From the NCBI GenBank assembly GCA_035308025.1, contig DATGHL010000014.1, positions 1 to 64,000 on the forward strand: a DNA stretch of 64,000 bases, written 5' to 3'. Below, piece by piece: positions 16,340 to 25,195 of this stretch (its first letter is position 1; each line of letters starts with the position of its first letter). Source of the stretch: Candidatus Binataceae bacterium (GTDB lineage: Bacteria; Desulfobacterota; Binatia; Binatales; Binataceae). The notes beneath the pieces are model-generated. The model was not told the origin of the DNA and did not search any database. It saw only the letters and a list, made by a program, of their open reading frames with translations. A program made the position numbers and the translations under genes.

Positions 16340-17851
16340 ATGGCTATGCCGGCAGATCAACCGAGTTATCGGCTTACCGACCACGACGCGTCCTTTCTCT
16401 ATCAGGAATCCGCCGTCAGCCAGATGCATGGCGGCTTGATCTTTTTTCTCAAGGGCGAGCTGTCTTTCGACAAACTCTTTCATCATATGCGCGGGCGCTT
16501 GCACGTGACGCCGCGCTTCCGCCAGCGGCTGGTTTTTCCGCCGTTCAATATCGCCCATCCGACGCTGGAAGATGATCCCGATTTTCAACTCGAAAATCAT
16601 GTCCAGCGTCGTGCGCTGTCGCCGGACCTCGATGAGGCCGGGGCGGTCCAGGAAATCCTGCGCTACAACAACAGCCGCCTGCTCGATCGCGCGCGCCCGC
16701 TATGGTGCATAACCCTCTTCGAGGGTTTACCCGGACACTCGATGGTCTTATGGGAAATGCATCACGCGATCGTAGACGGCGTCTCGGGCTTCGACCTGCT
16801 CAACAAGACGCTCGATTTCACGCCCCATCCCGCGATTAGCGAACCCAGCGAACCGTGGAAGCCTGCAAAACTGCCGACGCCCACCGAGGCTTATCTGCGT
16901 GCCCTGCGCGATACCGTCGTCAAGCAAGTCGACACGGCGACGCGGAATGTCCGCGAACTCATCGAGGATCCGCTCGCTGTAGCGCGACGCACGCTGGCCG
17001 CGCAGGCTGATTCCGATCGCGTGCTGAACGAAACCGCGCAGACCACCGCCGTCCCCACGCCATGGAACGCCGGTCCGGTTACCGAAGAGCGCAAGGCCGC
17101 CTGGCTGAATCTGCCCTTCGCCGAGTTCCGCGCAATCCGCGCGGCCTTCGGCGGCACGATCAACGATGTCGTCCTGGCCGTCCTTGCTGAAGGCGCGGCC
17201 CGCTATTTGAAAGATCACGGATGGCAGACGCCGGGCAAATTGCGCATTGGATGCCCGGTCAATGTCCGTCGTCCAGGCGAGGAGATCACGCTCGAAAATC
17301 GCGTCTCGATCATGATGCCGATGACGCCGGCCGAACCGACCGACGTAGTTGCACGGCTCCGCGCGCTGACGCTTGAGACCAAGCGCATCAAAGATTCGGG
17401 CGCGCCCTACGCCATCGAGCACATGATGACCGCCAGCACTGTGCCGCCCGCGATGCTCGCCGCCCTCGGTCAGGCCGGCGCTCAACAGATGGAAGCGATG
17501 GCGCAATACGTCCGCGCCATCAATTGGAAGCCCAGCCCCACCGGCCCGAACGCGCCCGTAACCGGTATCAACTTCATGGCGACCAATGTCCCGGGCCCCC
17601 AGACTACCTGGTACCTCGCAGGCTGCGAGGTCGCCGGCTACGTCGCCGCGGTCTCGCTCGCCGGCAACCTGGGACTGGGGGTCGTCATCACCAGCTACAA
17701 CCAGCGCATCTTCATTACGCTGGTCGCGGAGCCGCGCCTGCTACCCGATGTCGAGTGTCTGCGCGATTTCGTTGCCGAGTCCTTCGCGGAGCTCCGCGAG
17801 CGCGTGCCGCAAACGGTGCGCGACCTGCAGGGCCATCAAGCCGCCGCTTGA
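16340..17851 (+). CDS. Wax ester synthase / diacylglycerol acyltransferase (WS/DGAT)
   Basis: The 503-aa length and domain order fit bifunctional WS/DGAT enzymes. The catalytic HHxxxDG motif is HHAIVDG (His141-Gly147), preceded by the RPLW element (RARPLWCITLFEG), and the C-terminal half has NVPGPQ and the family's usual distribution. The enzyme esterifies acyl-CoA to fatty alcohols or diacylglycerol at the membrane or lipid-body surface. A GAGGGGG precedes the ATG. With the PHA operon 5 kb away this suggests two kinds of carbon storage. Confidence 0.92.
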   Translation: MAMPADQPSYRLTDHDASFLYQESAVSQMHGGLIFFLKGELSFDKLFHHMRGRLHVTPRFRQRLVFPPFNIAHPTLEDDPDFQLENHVQRRALSPDLDEAGAVQEILRYNNSRLLDRARPLWCITLFEGLPGHSMVLWEMHHAIVDGVSGFDLLNKTLDFTPHPAISEPSEPWKPAKLPTPTEAYLRALRDTVVKQVDTATRNVRELIEDPLAVARRTLAAQADSDRVLNETAQTTAVPTPWNAGPVTEERKAAWLNLPFAEFRAIRAAFGGTINDVVLAVLAEGAARYLKDHGWQTPGKLRIGCPVNVRRPGEEITLENRVSIMMPMTPAEPTDVVARLRALTLETKRIKDSGAPYAIEHMMTASTVPPAMLAALGQAGAQQMEAMAQYVRAINWKPSPTGPNAPVTGINFMATNVPGPQTTWYLAGCEVAGYVAAVSLAGNLGLGVVITSYNQRIFITLVAEPRLLPDVECLRDFVAESFAELRERVPQTVRDLQGHQAAA

Positions 17852-18033
17852 GTCGGCGTCTCCGCCCGGCTCACGCCGCCGCAGCGGCCCGAGATGTTCT
17901 CGCCCTACGCCTTGCGTGAGGGCTTCCGGGCGATACGCGCGACTCACGACAATCGCGCTAAACCAACGCCACAACGAAAAGAGCGCGAAGGCCGCTGCCC
18001 CTTCGTCAGCTTCGCGCAGGGAGCTTTATCGCA

Positions 18034-18933
18034 ATGGCAATCAGGCTACAGCGTGACAGCGTCGTGCCCGTTGACAGTTTCAGTCCGCGAGATAGCGTCG
18101 GCCGCTCCACGTTTTTCAGCGAGTTCTATCATCATCTGCTGACCTCTTCATGGCCGTTGCTGCTGATCCAAATTGCCGCCGCATTCTTCACCATGAACGC
18201 GCTCTTCGCACTGGGCTACTATCTCGGCGGCGGAGTCGAACATGCGCGCCCCGGCTCATTCAGCGACGTTTTTTTCTTCAGCGTCGAGACCATGGCGACC
18301 ATCGGTTATGGGCAAATGGCGCCCGTCACGCTGCTCGCCCGCATCTTGATGAGCTTTGAGGCATTGACCGGATTGACCGGGCTCGCGCTCGTCACCGGAC
18401 TGATGTTCGCGAAGTTCTCGCGTCCCACCGCCCGCGTCAGATTCAGTCGCAGCGCGGTCATCTCGGTACGCGACGGCGTGACCAGCCTGATGTTCCGCAT
18501 GGCTAATGTCCGCGCGAATCAAATCGTCGAGGCCCAGGTTCATGTGATTCTTGCGCGGGCCGAGGTCACCGCCGAAGGCGAGGAGACCTGGCGCTTTTAT
18601 GATCTCGAACTGAGCCGAGACCGCAACTCAACCTTTCGTCACTCCTGGACCGTGATTCATCCGATTCGGCCCGGCAGTCCGCTCTTTGGTGCGTCCCCGC
18701 AGGCGCTGGCCGCAGCCTTCGCAGAGATCGTCGTCTCCATGACCGGCATCGACGGCGCGTTCATGCAGACGGTTTATGCGCACCATACCTATAAGGCCTC
18801 AGACATCATCTGGGGCGCGCGGCTCGCCGACACCCTGATGCGCAGGCCGGCCGGTGATTTTGCTTTCGACTACGGCAAGTTCGACGCAGTGATCGAGACC
18901 GCAATGCCCGTGTGGGACGCGCCGCAAAACTAG
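18034..18933 (+). CDS. Inward-rectifier potassium channel, KirBac type
   Basis: This 299-aa protein has two membrane helices flanking a pore loop with the selectivity filter TIGYG (89-93). An amphipathic slide-helix region precedes the first helix. A C-terminal cytoplasmic immunoglobulin-like Kir domain follows (about 140-290), beginning with the TARVRFSRSAVIS stretch. Length and order match KirBac1.1/3.1. It would carry K+ across the inner membrane. A GGAGC lies upstream of the ATG. The 182-bp gap from the WS/DGAT gene makes co-transcription possible but not clear. Confidence 0.92.
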   Translation: MAIRLQRDSVVPVDSFSPRDSVGRSTFFSEFYHHLLTSSWPLLLIQIAAAFFTMNALFALGYYLGGGVEHARPGSFSDVFFFSVETMATIGYGQMAPVTLLARILMSFEALTGLTGLALVTGLMFAKFSRPTARVRFSRSAVISVRDGVTSLMFRMANVRANQIVEAQVHVILARAEVTAEGEETWRFYDLELSRDRNSTFRHSWTVIHPIRPGSPLFGASPQALAAAFAEIVVSMTGIDGAFMQTVYAHHTYKASDIIWGARLADTLMRRPAGDFAFDYGKFDAVIETAMPVWDAPQN

Positions 18934-19000
18934 CTGTCGGTCAGCAACTGCGGCGCGCCCCCTCAGAATAAAGTTCCACTTCACTGGCACTAAGTCACTT

Positions 19001-19138
19001 TTGTCATTCTGAGCGTAGGCTCACCAGGCGGAGTGAGGCTTGGCGAACGAGGCCGAGCAGGCGAGTCCGCGAGCTGCGTTAAGAATCGCCGCAGCGAAAG
19101 CCTGCCCTGAGTCTGTCGAAGGGAATCCCGGATTTTTC
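19001..19138 (+). repeat. Composite dispersed repeat (CATTCTGAG family with an inner GCGAGTCCGCGAGC copy)
   Basis: It begins TTGTCATTCTGAGCGTAGGC and ends GTCGAAGGGAATCCCGGATT, the family also seen at 33513-33583 and, reversed, at 56780-56826 and 60861-60910. The centre (19041-19087) holds GAGCAGGCGAGTCCGCG and AGCTGCGTTAAGA, shared with the copies at 1606-1666 and 25471-25534. It looks as if one repeat inserted into, or recombined with, the other. It fills most of the gap between two convergent genes. Confidence 0.65.
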
Positions 19139-19180
19139 GGTCCTCAAATGAACCGGTTTATTTTGAGCAGAGCTTCCCAG

Positions 19181-19864
19181 CTATTTCGCCGCCAGAAAAC
19201 GGCCGAGCGCGCGATAGACTTCCGCGTTGTACACCAGCCCCGCGTGACCACCGCCGACTTCGACAGTTTCCCCGGCATCGGTTCGGGCGGCTTGCTGCGG
19301 CACAACCCGATCGTCGCGACTGACCACCTGCAGCAGAGCCGTCGCCGGATTCAGCGTTCCCTGAACGTCCGCGATGAACGCGCATCCGCACGCCGGCAGG
19401 TCGCAGTCGGGATCGAGCAGGCGGCGGGCAAATGTGCTCGCCCGCGCCAGAATTTCACCCATCTGCGAGCCCGGAGCCGGGTTCGCGCCGCTCCTGACTG
19501 CATCACGGAAGACGCCGATTGGGGAGCCCAAGACCGCGAGATGTGAGACCCGACCTTGCATTGATGCCGCGATCGCCCAGGCAATAAGACCGCCTCGACT
19601 GTGCCCGATGAGCGCAATCGGCGCCACCGTCCCCGCCATCCGCTGGACGATTTCCGCCTCCACCTGTTCACGCAGCCGCCGCGGACAACCGACGTTGATT
19701 GCCAGCGTCGAGCGCACAGGCGCATAGCCGAGGCGTCGCAGCCACAGGCGCAGCGGTTCCAGGTAGAGGTCGCCGCCGAATAGCCCCGGCAGCACGACGA
19801 CCAGTCGCCCATCGCCGCGCGGCACGTCCACTCCCCAAAAGACCGGATCGAACAGCACTGCCAC
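19181..19864 (-). CDS. Alpha/beta hydrolase with conserved CxxxxxCxC motif (paralogue B)
   Basis: This is the paralogue of the 14700-15464 gene: LVVVLPGLFGGDLYLEPL, elbow GHSRGG, the DPDCDLPACGC cysteine motif, Asp in VSRDDRVV and His in GGGHAGL. The open frame extends to 20029, but I prefer a GTG at 19864. It has GAGGAG exactly 9 nt upstream, the paralogue's similarity starts there (DPVFWGV against DPVFYGI), and a longer version would overlap the divergent lipoprotein gene. That gives 227 aa. Substrate unknown. Confidence 0.75.
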   Translation of the reverse strand: MAVLFDPVFWGVDVPRGDGRLVVVLPGLFGGDLYLEPLRLWLRRLGYAPVRSTLAINVGCPRRLREQVEAEIVQRMAGTVAPIALIGHSRGGLIAWAIAASMQGRVSHLAVLGSPIGVFRDAVRSGANPAPGSQMGEILARASTFARRLLDPDCDLPACGCAFIADVQGTLNPATALLQVVSRDDRVVPQQAARTDAGETVEVGGGHAGLVYNAEVYRALGRFLAAK

Positions 19865-19974
19865 TGTCACGCGCTCCTCGCTGGAATTTGAACGCTCTTC
19901 GCAGACGAACGCAACCCGCGCGTTCAGCCTTCGCGTGGCTTGCACCGCATCCCACTGGCGGTCACCATCGAGCA

Positions 19975-20319
19975 ATGCGTATCGCGACGCCTGCCACATT
20001 GCTGCTGCTCGCGTTATCTGGATGCACACTCTTTCACCACGAAGAACCGCCGCAGCAGCGCTTTCTCGACGCCCTGAGTCGGGGCAATAATGCCGAGGCC
20101 GGCCAGATTTGGCTCAACATGAATCCCGACGATCGTCTGAATCTCGCGCATGGCGCGGGCCTCAAGTCCTCGGCTGCGCTTCAGGATATTCGTAACCAGC
20201 TTCAACAAAAGACCGAGGAGGCTGCGGACAGCGACACGCCCACACCTGCTGATCCCGCCGCTCAAGCCATCACCTTGCCGTCTCCGCTGACGTCCGAACC
20301 TTCTCGGGGCGAGCCATGA
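19975..20319 (+). CDS. Small lipoprotein
   Basis: The 114-aa product starts MRIATPATLLLLALSGC, a short lipoprotein signal with lipobox LSGC, so Cys17 should be lipidated. The mature part is polar, with NNAEAGQIWLNMNPDDR and an Asp/Pro-rich tail, and I cannot assign it to a family. The frame extends further 5', but the lipobox fixes the start at 19975. Its stop overlaps the next gene's ATG (ATGA), so it is coupled to the esterase gene. Confidence 0.7.
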   Translation: MRIATPATLLLLALSGCTLFHHEEPPQQRFLDALSRGNNAEAGQIWLNMNPDDRLNLAHGAGLKSSAALQDIRNQLQQKTEEAADSDTPTPADPAAQAITLPSPLTSEPSRGEP

Positions 20320-21365
20320 TCGCTAAATCAAGTTGTCCGTTCGCGGTAATCTTCCTCCTCACGAGCCTTCTTGGGCTTGGATGCACGCGCGCCGCGGCCC
20401 CAACCTGCACCGCCTTCGGGGATCCGCCGGCGCACGTCTTCAGTCCGATTGTTCCCGTCTGCCGGTTGGGCCGGCGGATTGGTCCTTGGAACGATAGCGA
20501 CGGCACGCCGCGCTACGCTTGCATCTACGAACCGCCCCAGTCCACGGTCAAACCCCTGCCATTAGTGGTGTACCTGCATCCCTCGTTGTTTCCCGCCGAC
20601 AACGTCGAAATCATGACCAATCTGCTCGAGCAGCGCGGCAGCGCGAACCTCAGTGACGATCCGGCGCGGCCGGGCTTCATCCTGCTCGCACCCGAGGGGC
20701 GCAATACTCACCATTATTATCCGCCGCCGGACAGCGCCGGCCCGGGCTGGGACAATTGGTACCGTCAGTTCAGTCCCGATGGTGACGTGACGGCCGGCGG
20801 TGTCCGCTACCCCGAAAATGTTGACGCCGCCGCGATCGACCACTTCATCGCCGCAGAGGCCGCTACCGGCAAGATTGATCCGAACCGCATCTTTCTCACC
20901 GGATGGTCGAACGGGGCCGCTATGGCCTATGCGTACGGTTTGAGCCGACCGAAAATCGCCGCCATCGCCGTCTACTCAGCCCCCGATCCTTACCAGATGA
21001 ACCCCGACGGCTGTTTTCAGAAGCCAGTAACGACCCCGCCTGCGAGTAATACTGAGGTCCAGATCTTCAATACCCAGTCGCCCGCTTATCAGGTGCATAA
21101 CGCCTGCGACATCGCGGGGCTGTGCCCCAACGCGCTATTCTTTGCGGGGCAACTGCGCACTCTCGGCGTCGACGCGACCGATACGATAATCGACGGCGCG
21201 CAGCATGCTGTCGCCAGTTGCGACGCTTCATGCGGGACCGACCCCAACGGCGATCTGGACAACCTCAACGCGATGTCGCGCGGCCTGCTCAACCACGGCC
21301 GCTGGCCCTCCAAGTGGACTGCCGCGATGCTGGATTTTTTCCGCCGGCATCCCCTCAAGCAATAA
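20316..21365 (+). CDS. Secreted PHB-depolymerase-like / polyhydroxyalkanoate-type esterase
   Basis: The 349-aa protein has an N-terminal signal ending in LLGLGC, which could be a lipobox. It then has an alpha/beta esterase core with YLHPSLFPADN (oxyanion region), the nucleophile elbow GWSNGA, and His in DGAQHAV. Several cysteines suggest an extracytoplasmic location. This resembles LpqC/PHB-depolymerase family esterases. Degradation of extracellular polyester is a family-based guess, supported only loosely by the PHA synthase in the same window. It is translationally coupled to the upstream lipoprotein. Confidence 0.75.
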   Translation: MIAKSSCPFAVIFLLTSLLGLGCTRAAAPTCTAFGDPPAHVFSPIVPVCRLGRRIGPWNDSDGTPRYACIYEPPQSTVKPLPLVVYLHPSLFPADNVEIMTNLLEQRGSANLSDDPARPGFILLAPEGRNTHHYYPPPDSAGPGWDNWYRQFSPDGDVTAGGVRYPENVDAAAIDHFIAAEAATGKIDPNRIFLTGWSNGAAMAYAYGLSRPKIAAIAVYSAPDPYQMNPDGCFQKPVTTPPASNTEVQIFNTQSPAYQVHNACDIAGLCPNALFFAGQLRTLGVDATDTIIDGAQHAVASCDASCGTDPNGDLDNLNAMSRGLLNHGRWPSKWTAAMLDFFRRHPLKQ

Positions 21366-21375
21366 GAGCGTGACC

Positions 21376-22530
21376 ATGGATTTCGCCTTCAACCCCGATC
21401 AGGAACTGTTGCGCCGCACGCTCGCCGATTTCGCCGCGCGCGAACTCGCCCCGCATTACCTCTCGCGCGATCAGGATCGCGATCTCCCGCGCGAAGTCGT
21501 CGCCAAGCTCGGCGCGATGGGCCTGTTGGCGCCGATGGTCGAGCCTGCGCATGGCGGCCAAGGCCTCGACTACGTCTCGACCGGCATCGCCTTCGAGGAG
21601 ATCGGCCGCGCCGACATCAACGCCGGCTACATCCTGCTGCTCTCAGGCCTGGTTGGCGCGATCATCTCGTCGCGCGGCGACGAGCGCCAGAAACGCGAGT
21701 TTTTACCGGCGATCTGCGACGGCAGTGTGGTCACGGCACTCGCCGTGACCGAGCCCAGCGGCGGTTCCGACGCGGCGCACGTCAAGCTCGCGGCGCGGCG
21801 CGACGGCGACGCTTACATCATCGCAGGCGAGAAGACCTCGATCTCGCTGGGCTCCTGGGCCGACACCGCCCTCATCCTGGCCCGCACCGGCGCCTACGAT
21901 CAGGGCGCGCATGGCGTCAGCGCGTTTTATGTCGATCTGCACTCGGCCGGCGTCGGCCGCAATCGTTTCCGCGACCTCGGTTCGCGCGCGATCGGCCGCG
22001 CCCAGCTTTTCTTCGACGGCGTGCGCGTGCCTGCCACCGCGCGCATCAGCGGCGAAGGCGCAGGGTTCGTCCAGGTGATGCAGGGTTTCGACTTCAGCCG
22101 CGCGCTGATCGGCCTGATGTGTCTCGCCGCAGCACAACAGAGCGTCGACGAGACCTGCAAATACGTCGCCGAGCGCGAAGCCTTCGGCGGCAGTCTCGCC
22201 CGCTTCGAGGGGGTTTCCTTTCCGCTCGCCGAGGCCGCGATCCAGCTCCGCGCTGCGCGGCTGCTCTGCTACGAGGCACTCTGGCTCAAGGATCGCGGCG
22301 AACCTCACGGCTGGGTCGCGGCGGGCGCGAAATGGTGGGCGCCCGAACTTGCCGCGCAGGTGCTTCATCAATGCCTGCTGCTGCACGGCCATCTCGGCTT
22401 CAGCCTCGACCTGCCTCATCAGCAGCGGATGCGCGATGTCATCGGACTCGAAATCGGCGACGGCACCGCTCAGGTCATGAAATTGCTCGTGGCGCGCGCA
22501 CTGATTGGCAGCGCTGCGAAGCCGTACTGA
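21376..22530 (+). CDS. Acyl-CoA dehydrogenase
   Basis: This 384-aa flavoenzyme begins MDFAFNPDQELLRRTL at 21376; the in-frame extension upstream overlaps the esterase gene. It has the FAD/substrate regions LAVTEPSGGSDAA and EKTSISLGSWAD, and ends with IGLEIGDGTAQVMKLL. In the common YEGT motif the Glu is the catalytic base. Here the corresponding stretch reads GDGT, which places Asp there. Variants of this kind occur in cyclohexanecarboxyl-CoA-type dehydrogenases, so an alicyclic or branched substrate is possible. The gap to the esterase gene is 10 bp. Confidence 0.88.
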   Translation: MDFAFNPDQELLRRTLADFAARELAPHYLSRDQDRDLPREVVAKLGAMGLLAPMVEPAHGGQGLDYVSTGIAFEEIGRADINAGYILLLSGLVGAIISSRGDERQKREFLPAICDGSVVTALAVTEPSGGSDAAHVKLAARRDGDAYIIAGEKTSISLGSWADTALILARTGAYDQGAHGVSAFYVDLHSAGVGRNRFRDLGSRAIGRAQLFFDGVRVPATARISGEGAGFVQVMQGFDFSRALIGLMCLAAAQQSVDETCKYVAEREAFGGSLARFEGVSFPLAEAAIQLRAARLLCYEALWLKDRGEPHGWVAAGAKWWAPELAAQVLHQCLLLHGHLGFSLDLPHQQRMRDVIGLEIGDGTAQVMKLLVARALIGSAAKPY

Positions 22531-22543
22531 AAGCGCCCGCCGT

Positions 22544-23311
22544 TCATGCCCGAACGTGAGCAGCGAAGCGCAAGCGGATATAGTCGGCTGTCCAGCGCCC
22601 TTGCTCGTCGCACAGCACCGGCCGCACCAGCGCGATCACTTCGTCGCGCGCCGCCGCTCGCTCCGCCGGGGGCAACAGCTTGAAGAGCGGCTCGCCGAAC
22701 GTCTCCAGCCAGCCCTCCATCGCGGTCGGCAGCGGCGTCGGACGCGGTATCAGTTCGATATAGTCAACGGCGAAACCGTTACGTTCGAGCCGTCCGCGAT
22801 AGTCGTCAACCGTCGGAAAGTACCACGGGATAACGCTTTCCGTGCGCACCCCGCGCTGTTTCAGCACCGCGAGCATGGCCACCGTGATCGCGGCGACGCA
22901 GCCGTGCCCGCCCATCTCGGCAACGAAGCGGCCGCCGTCCTTGAGCGCACGGCGCACCCCGGCAATCACCGCGTCGGGATCAACCTTCATCCAGTGAATC
23001 GCGGCGTTCGAGAAGACCGCGTCGAACTCCGCCGCGAAGCTCAGGCTGAAGCCGTCCATCACCATCGCCTCGAGTCCGCGCCGCCGCGCCGCGGCGATCA
23101 TCTCCGTCGACGCGTCGATTCCGATCACCGTCGCTCCCGCGGCGGCGATCTTTTCCGTCAGGACCCCATCGCCACAGCCAAGATCGAGGATGCGCTCGCC
23201 CGCGCGCGGCGCCAGCAGCTCAAGCACCGGCTGGCCTAGTGCCGGCACGAAGTACGCGTTGCGGGCATAACGATCGGCGTTCCATTTTTGTGCAGGTTCT
23301 GCGATTGACAT
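22544..23311 (-). CDS. Class I SAM-dependent methyltransferase (trans-aconitate methyltransferase-like)
   Basis: The 255-aa protein has the SAM-binding motif I ILDLGCGDG, the acidic motif II residue in VIGIDAS, and FDAVFSNAAIHWM, a pattern typical of Tam/BioC-like methyltransferases. I start it at the ATG 23311 (MSIAEPAQKWNADRY), because the upstream 61 codons are AT-richer and look unlike protein. It is convergent with the acyl-CoA dehydrogenase. Upstream, 177 bp separate it from the divergent sigma factor. The methyl acceptor is unknown. Confidence 0.85.
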   Translation of the reverse strand: MSIAEPAQKWNADRYARNAYFVPALGQPVLELLAPRAGERILDLGCGDGVLTEKIAAAGATVIGIDASTEMIAAARRRGLEAMVMDGFSLSFAAEFDAVFSNAAIHWMKVDPDAVIAGVRRALKDGGRFVAEMGGHGCVAAITVAMLAVLKQRGVRTESVIPWYFPTVDDYRGRLERNGFAVDYIELIPRPTPLPTAMEGWLETFGEPLFKLLPPAERAAARDEVIALVRPVLCDEQGRWTADYIRLRFAAHVRA

Positions 23312-23488
23312 TTCTGGACCTTGGTAGATTGTGATCGGATACTTTCGACGATATTGATTTTCGATTATCTTCGGCAAGGCATGCCGTGCAAAAAGCTCGA
23401 ATTCTCCGGTCCTCTTCACCGAGTTACTGACCTTCGGCTTCTGCTTAATCTGAACCTCTGACCGGCGCGTAGCTTGAAGTAGAACCGG

Positions 23489-24049
23489 GTGCAAAAGACC
23501 GCCGCCACTTCGCTATCCGATCCGGCGCTGGTTCAAGCGATCGCCGCCGGCGATCAGGGGGCTTTGCGCATTCTAAATCAGCGCTACGGTCACGCCCTCG
23601 TGGCAGTCGCCGACCGCATTCTGATCGATAAGGCTGACGCAGAGGAGATCGCCGCGGACGTCCTGTGGCAGGTATGGCGTCAGGCGGTCACCTTCGACCC
23701 GGTCCGCGGTTCAGTCGGCGCCTGGCTGATGACTTTGGTGAGGAGCCGTGCGATCGACCGCTTGCGCGCGCGCAACGTCCGCCAGAAGCCGCTGACCGGC
23801 TCCGGCGAACTGACGGCAAGCGACGACGCCTCGCTCCCGATTCAAGACGCGGAGAGACGCAAGTTTGTTATGACGGCGCTAAGCAAACTCGGCGAAAACG
23901 AACGCGCAGTGCTTGAGCTCGCCTACTATTCGGATTTGTCGCAATCAGCGATCGCCGAAAGAACCGGCCTGCCGTTGGGCACCATTAAGAGCCGCATCCG
24001 CGGCGCACTCATCAAACTCAAGGAGGAGTTGAAAGGCTTCGGCAGCTAG
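23489..24049 (+). CDS. ECF-type RNA polymerase sigma factor
   Basis: The 186-aa protein has sigma region 2 (DKADAEEIAADVLWQVW, then VRGSVGAWLMTLVRSRAID) and region 4 (LELAYYSDLSQSAIAERTG, then LGTIKSRIRGAL). This is the SigK-like ECF group. The start is a GTG at 23489, with only a weak ribosome-binding site. It is followed 23 bp later by an anti-sigma factor gene, so it is presumably held inactive until a signal releases it. Its targets are unknown, and the divergent methyltransferase gene could be one. Confidence 0.88.
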   Translation: MQKTAATSLSDPALVQAIAAGDQGALRILNQRYGHALVAVADRILIDKADAEEIAADVLWQVWRQAVTFDPVRGSVGAWLMTLVRSRAIDRLRARNVRQKPLTGSGELTASDDASLPIQDAERRKFVMTALSKLGENERAVLELAYYSDLSQSAIAERTGLPLGTIKSRIRGALIKLKEELKGFGS

Positions 24050-24072
24050 ACGATCCGCAACTATAAGTTCCG

Positions 24073-24981
24073 ATGGATCACGATCAGGTAAAAGAACTGC
24101 TGCCGCTCGAGGCGCTCGGCCTGCTCGACGGCGACGAAGCGCGCGCGCTGACCGCGCATCTCGCCACCGTCTGCGACGAGTGTGAGGCCGAGTTGCGCAC
24201 CCTGCGCGAAGCGCTCGCCGCGATGGCCCTCGCGGAAGCCGGCCAGGCTACCGCCGCACCCGGCCAGTCCCCCGTCGATCGCGTCTGGAGCCGACTCGAG
24301 TCGCGTCTCGGCCCCACCCTATCGGCTGCGTCGAGCAGCATGGATCCGAGTCGCCAGCCGGTACGTTCTGCGGCCCGTGAAGTCGATGCGGGCGGGCGCC
24401 GCGGCGTCGCGCGCGGATGGCGCGTTGCCGCCGTACTCGGCGCGGCCGCGGCCCTCCTGATGGTGGTCGTCGCGGGCAACTTCGCCAATCAACTCAGTTC
24501 CTCACAACACGACTCTGCGATTCAGCTCGCAGCACTTGACGAGCGCTTACGCGGCTTGAGCGAAAAGCTCATCTCCCGCGATCGCGAGCTGATCAGCCTC
24601 CGTCAGGAAGCCGCGGCCAACCGCCAGATGATCCATGCGGTGCTCGCGCCCGATCTGCGTACGATCAAGCTCGGGCCGCTGCCGCCCGCACCCGACGCCG
24701 CCGGCCTTGTCGCGATCAGCACCTCGCGCAGACAGTCCCTGCTTCAGGTCGCCGGGCTGCCGCCCGCGCCGCCAGATAAAACCTACGAATTCTGGTGGAT
24801 CGGCGCGAAGAGCGGACCAGTTCGCGCCGCGCTCTTCACCGCGGGCCCCAATGGCGGCGCTACCGTCGTACCCTCGATGCCGCCGCCGGGTGAGGTTATT
24901 CTCGCCGGCGCCGTCACGCTCGAACCGGCCGGCGGTACCGATAAACCTACCGGCGCGATGTACCTCAAGGGTGCACCCTAG
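24073..24981 (+). CDS. RskA-type anti-sigma factor
   Basis: This 302-aa protein has an N-terminal zinc-anti-sigma-like helix bundle with HLATVCDEC (one residue longer than the usual Hx3Cx2C spacing). It has one membrane helix at about 116-137, and a C-terminal extracytoplasmic RskA domain with GLPPAPPDKTYEFWWIG and a PSMPPPGEVILAGAVTLEP end. It pairs with the upstream ECF sigma factor. A coiled-coil-like stretch lies after the membrane helix. Signal release probably needs regulated proteolysis, as in RskA/SigK; no protease gene is adjacent. Confidence 0.85.
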   Translation: MDHDQVKELLPLEALGLLDGDEARALTAHLATVCDECEAELRTLREALAAMALAEAGQATAAPGQSPVDRVWSRLESRLGPTLSAASSSMDPSRQPVRSAAREVDAGGRRGVARGWRVAAVLGAAAALLMVVVAGNFANQLSSSQHDSAIQLAALDERLRGLSEKLISRDRELISLRQEAAANRQMIHAVLAPDLRTIKLGPLPPAPDAAGLVAISTSRRQSLLQVAGLPPAPPDKTYEFWWIGAKSGPVRAALFTAGPNGGATVVPSMPPPGEVILAGAVTLEPAGGTDKPTGAMYLKGAP

Positions 24982-24982
24982 C

Positions 24983-25094
24983 GCTAGTGTCGTGTAACGT
25001 AAGTAACTTCTAATCATACGGCTGCAAACGTCTTTTATTTTCGACCGCCCCTTCGGGATTCCGCATGTAGATAAATAGGTTACATGACACTAGC
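24983..25094. mobile_element. MITE-like element with 16-bp terminal inverted repeats
   Basis: The left end GCTAGTGTCGTGTAAC (24983-24998) and the right end GTTACATGACACTAGC (25079-25094) are inverted copies with 15 of 16 bases matching. Together they bound 112 bp of AT-richer, non-coding DNA. CTAG at both ends could be or contain a target duplication. No transposase is present, so any movement would depend on an enzyme elsewhere. It lies between the anti-sigma gene and the HPr gene. Confidence 0.6.
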
Positions 25095-25195
25095 CGTCGA
25101 TGCGCCGAGGCGCCGGCGGTCGCATGAGTGTCCGCTCTGCGCGCGGCGGCCCGCCGCGTTTACCTGCTTCGCCCAACCCTTTATCCTGAAGCGGC

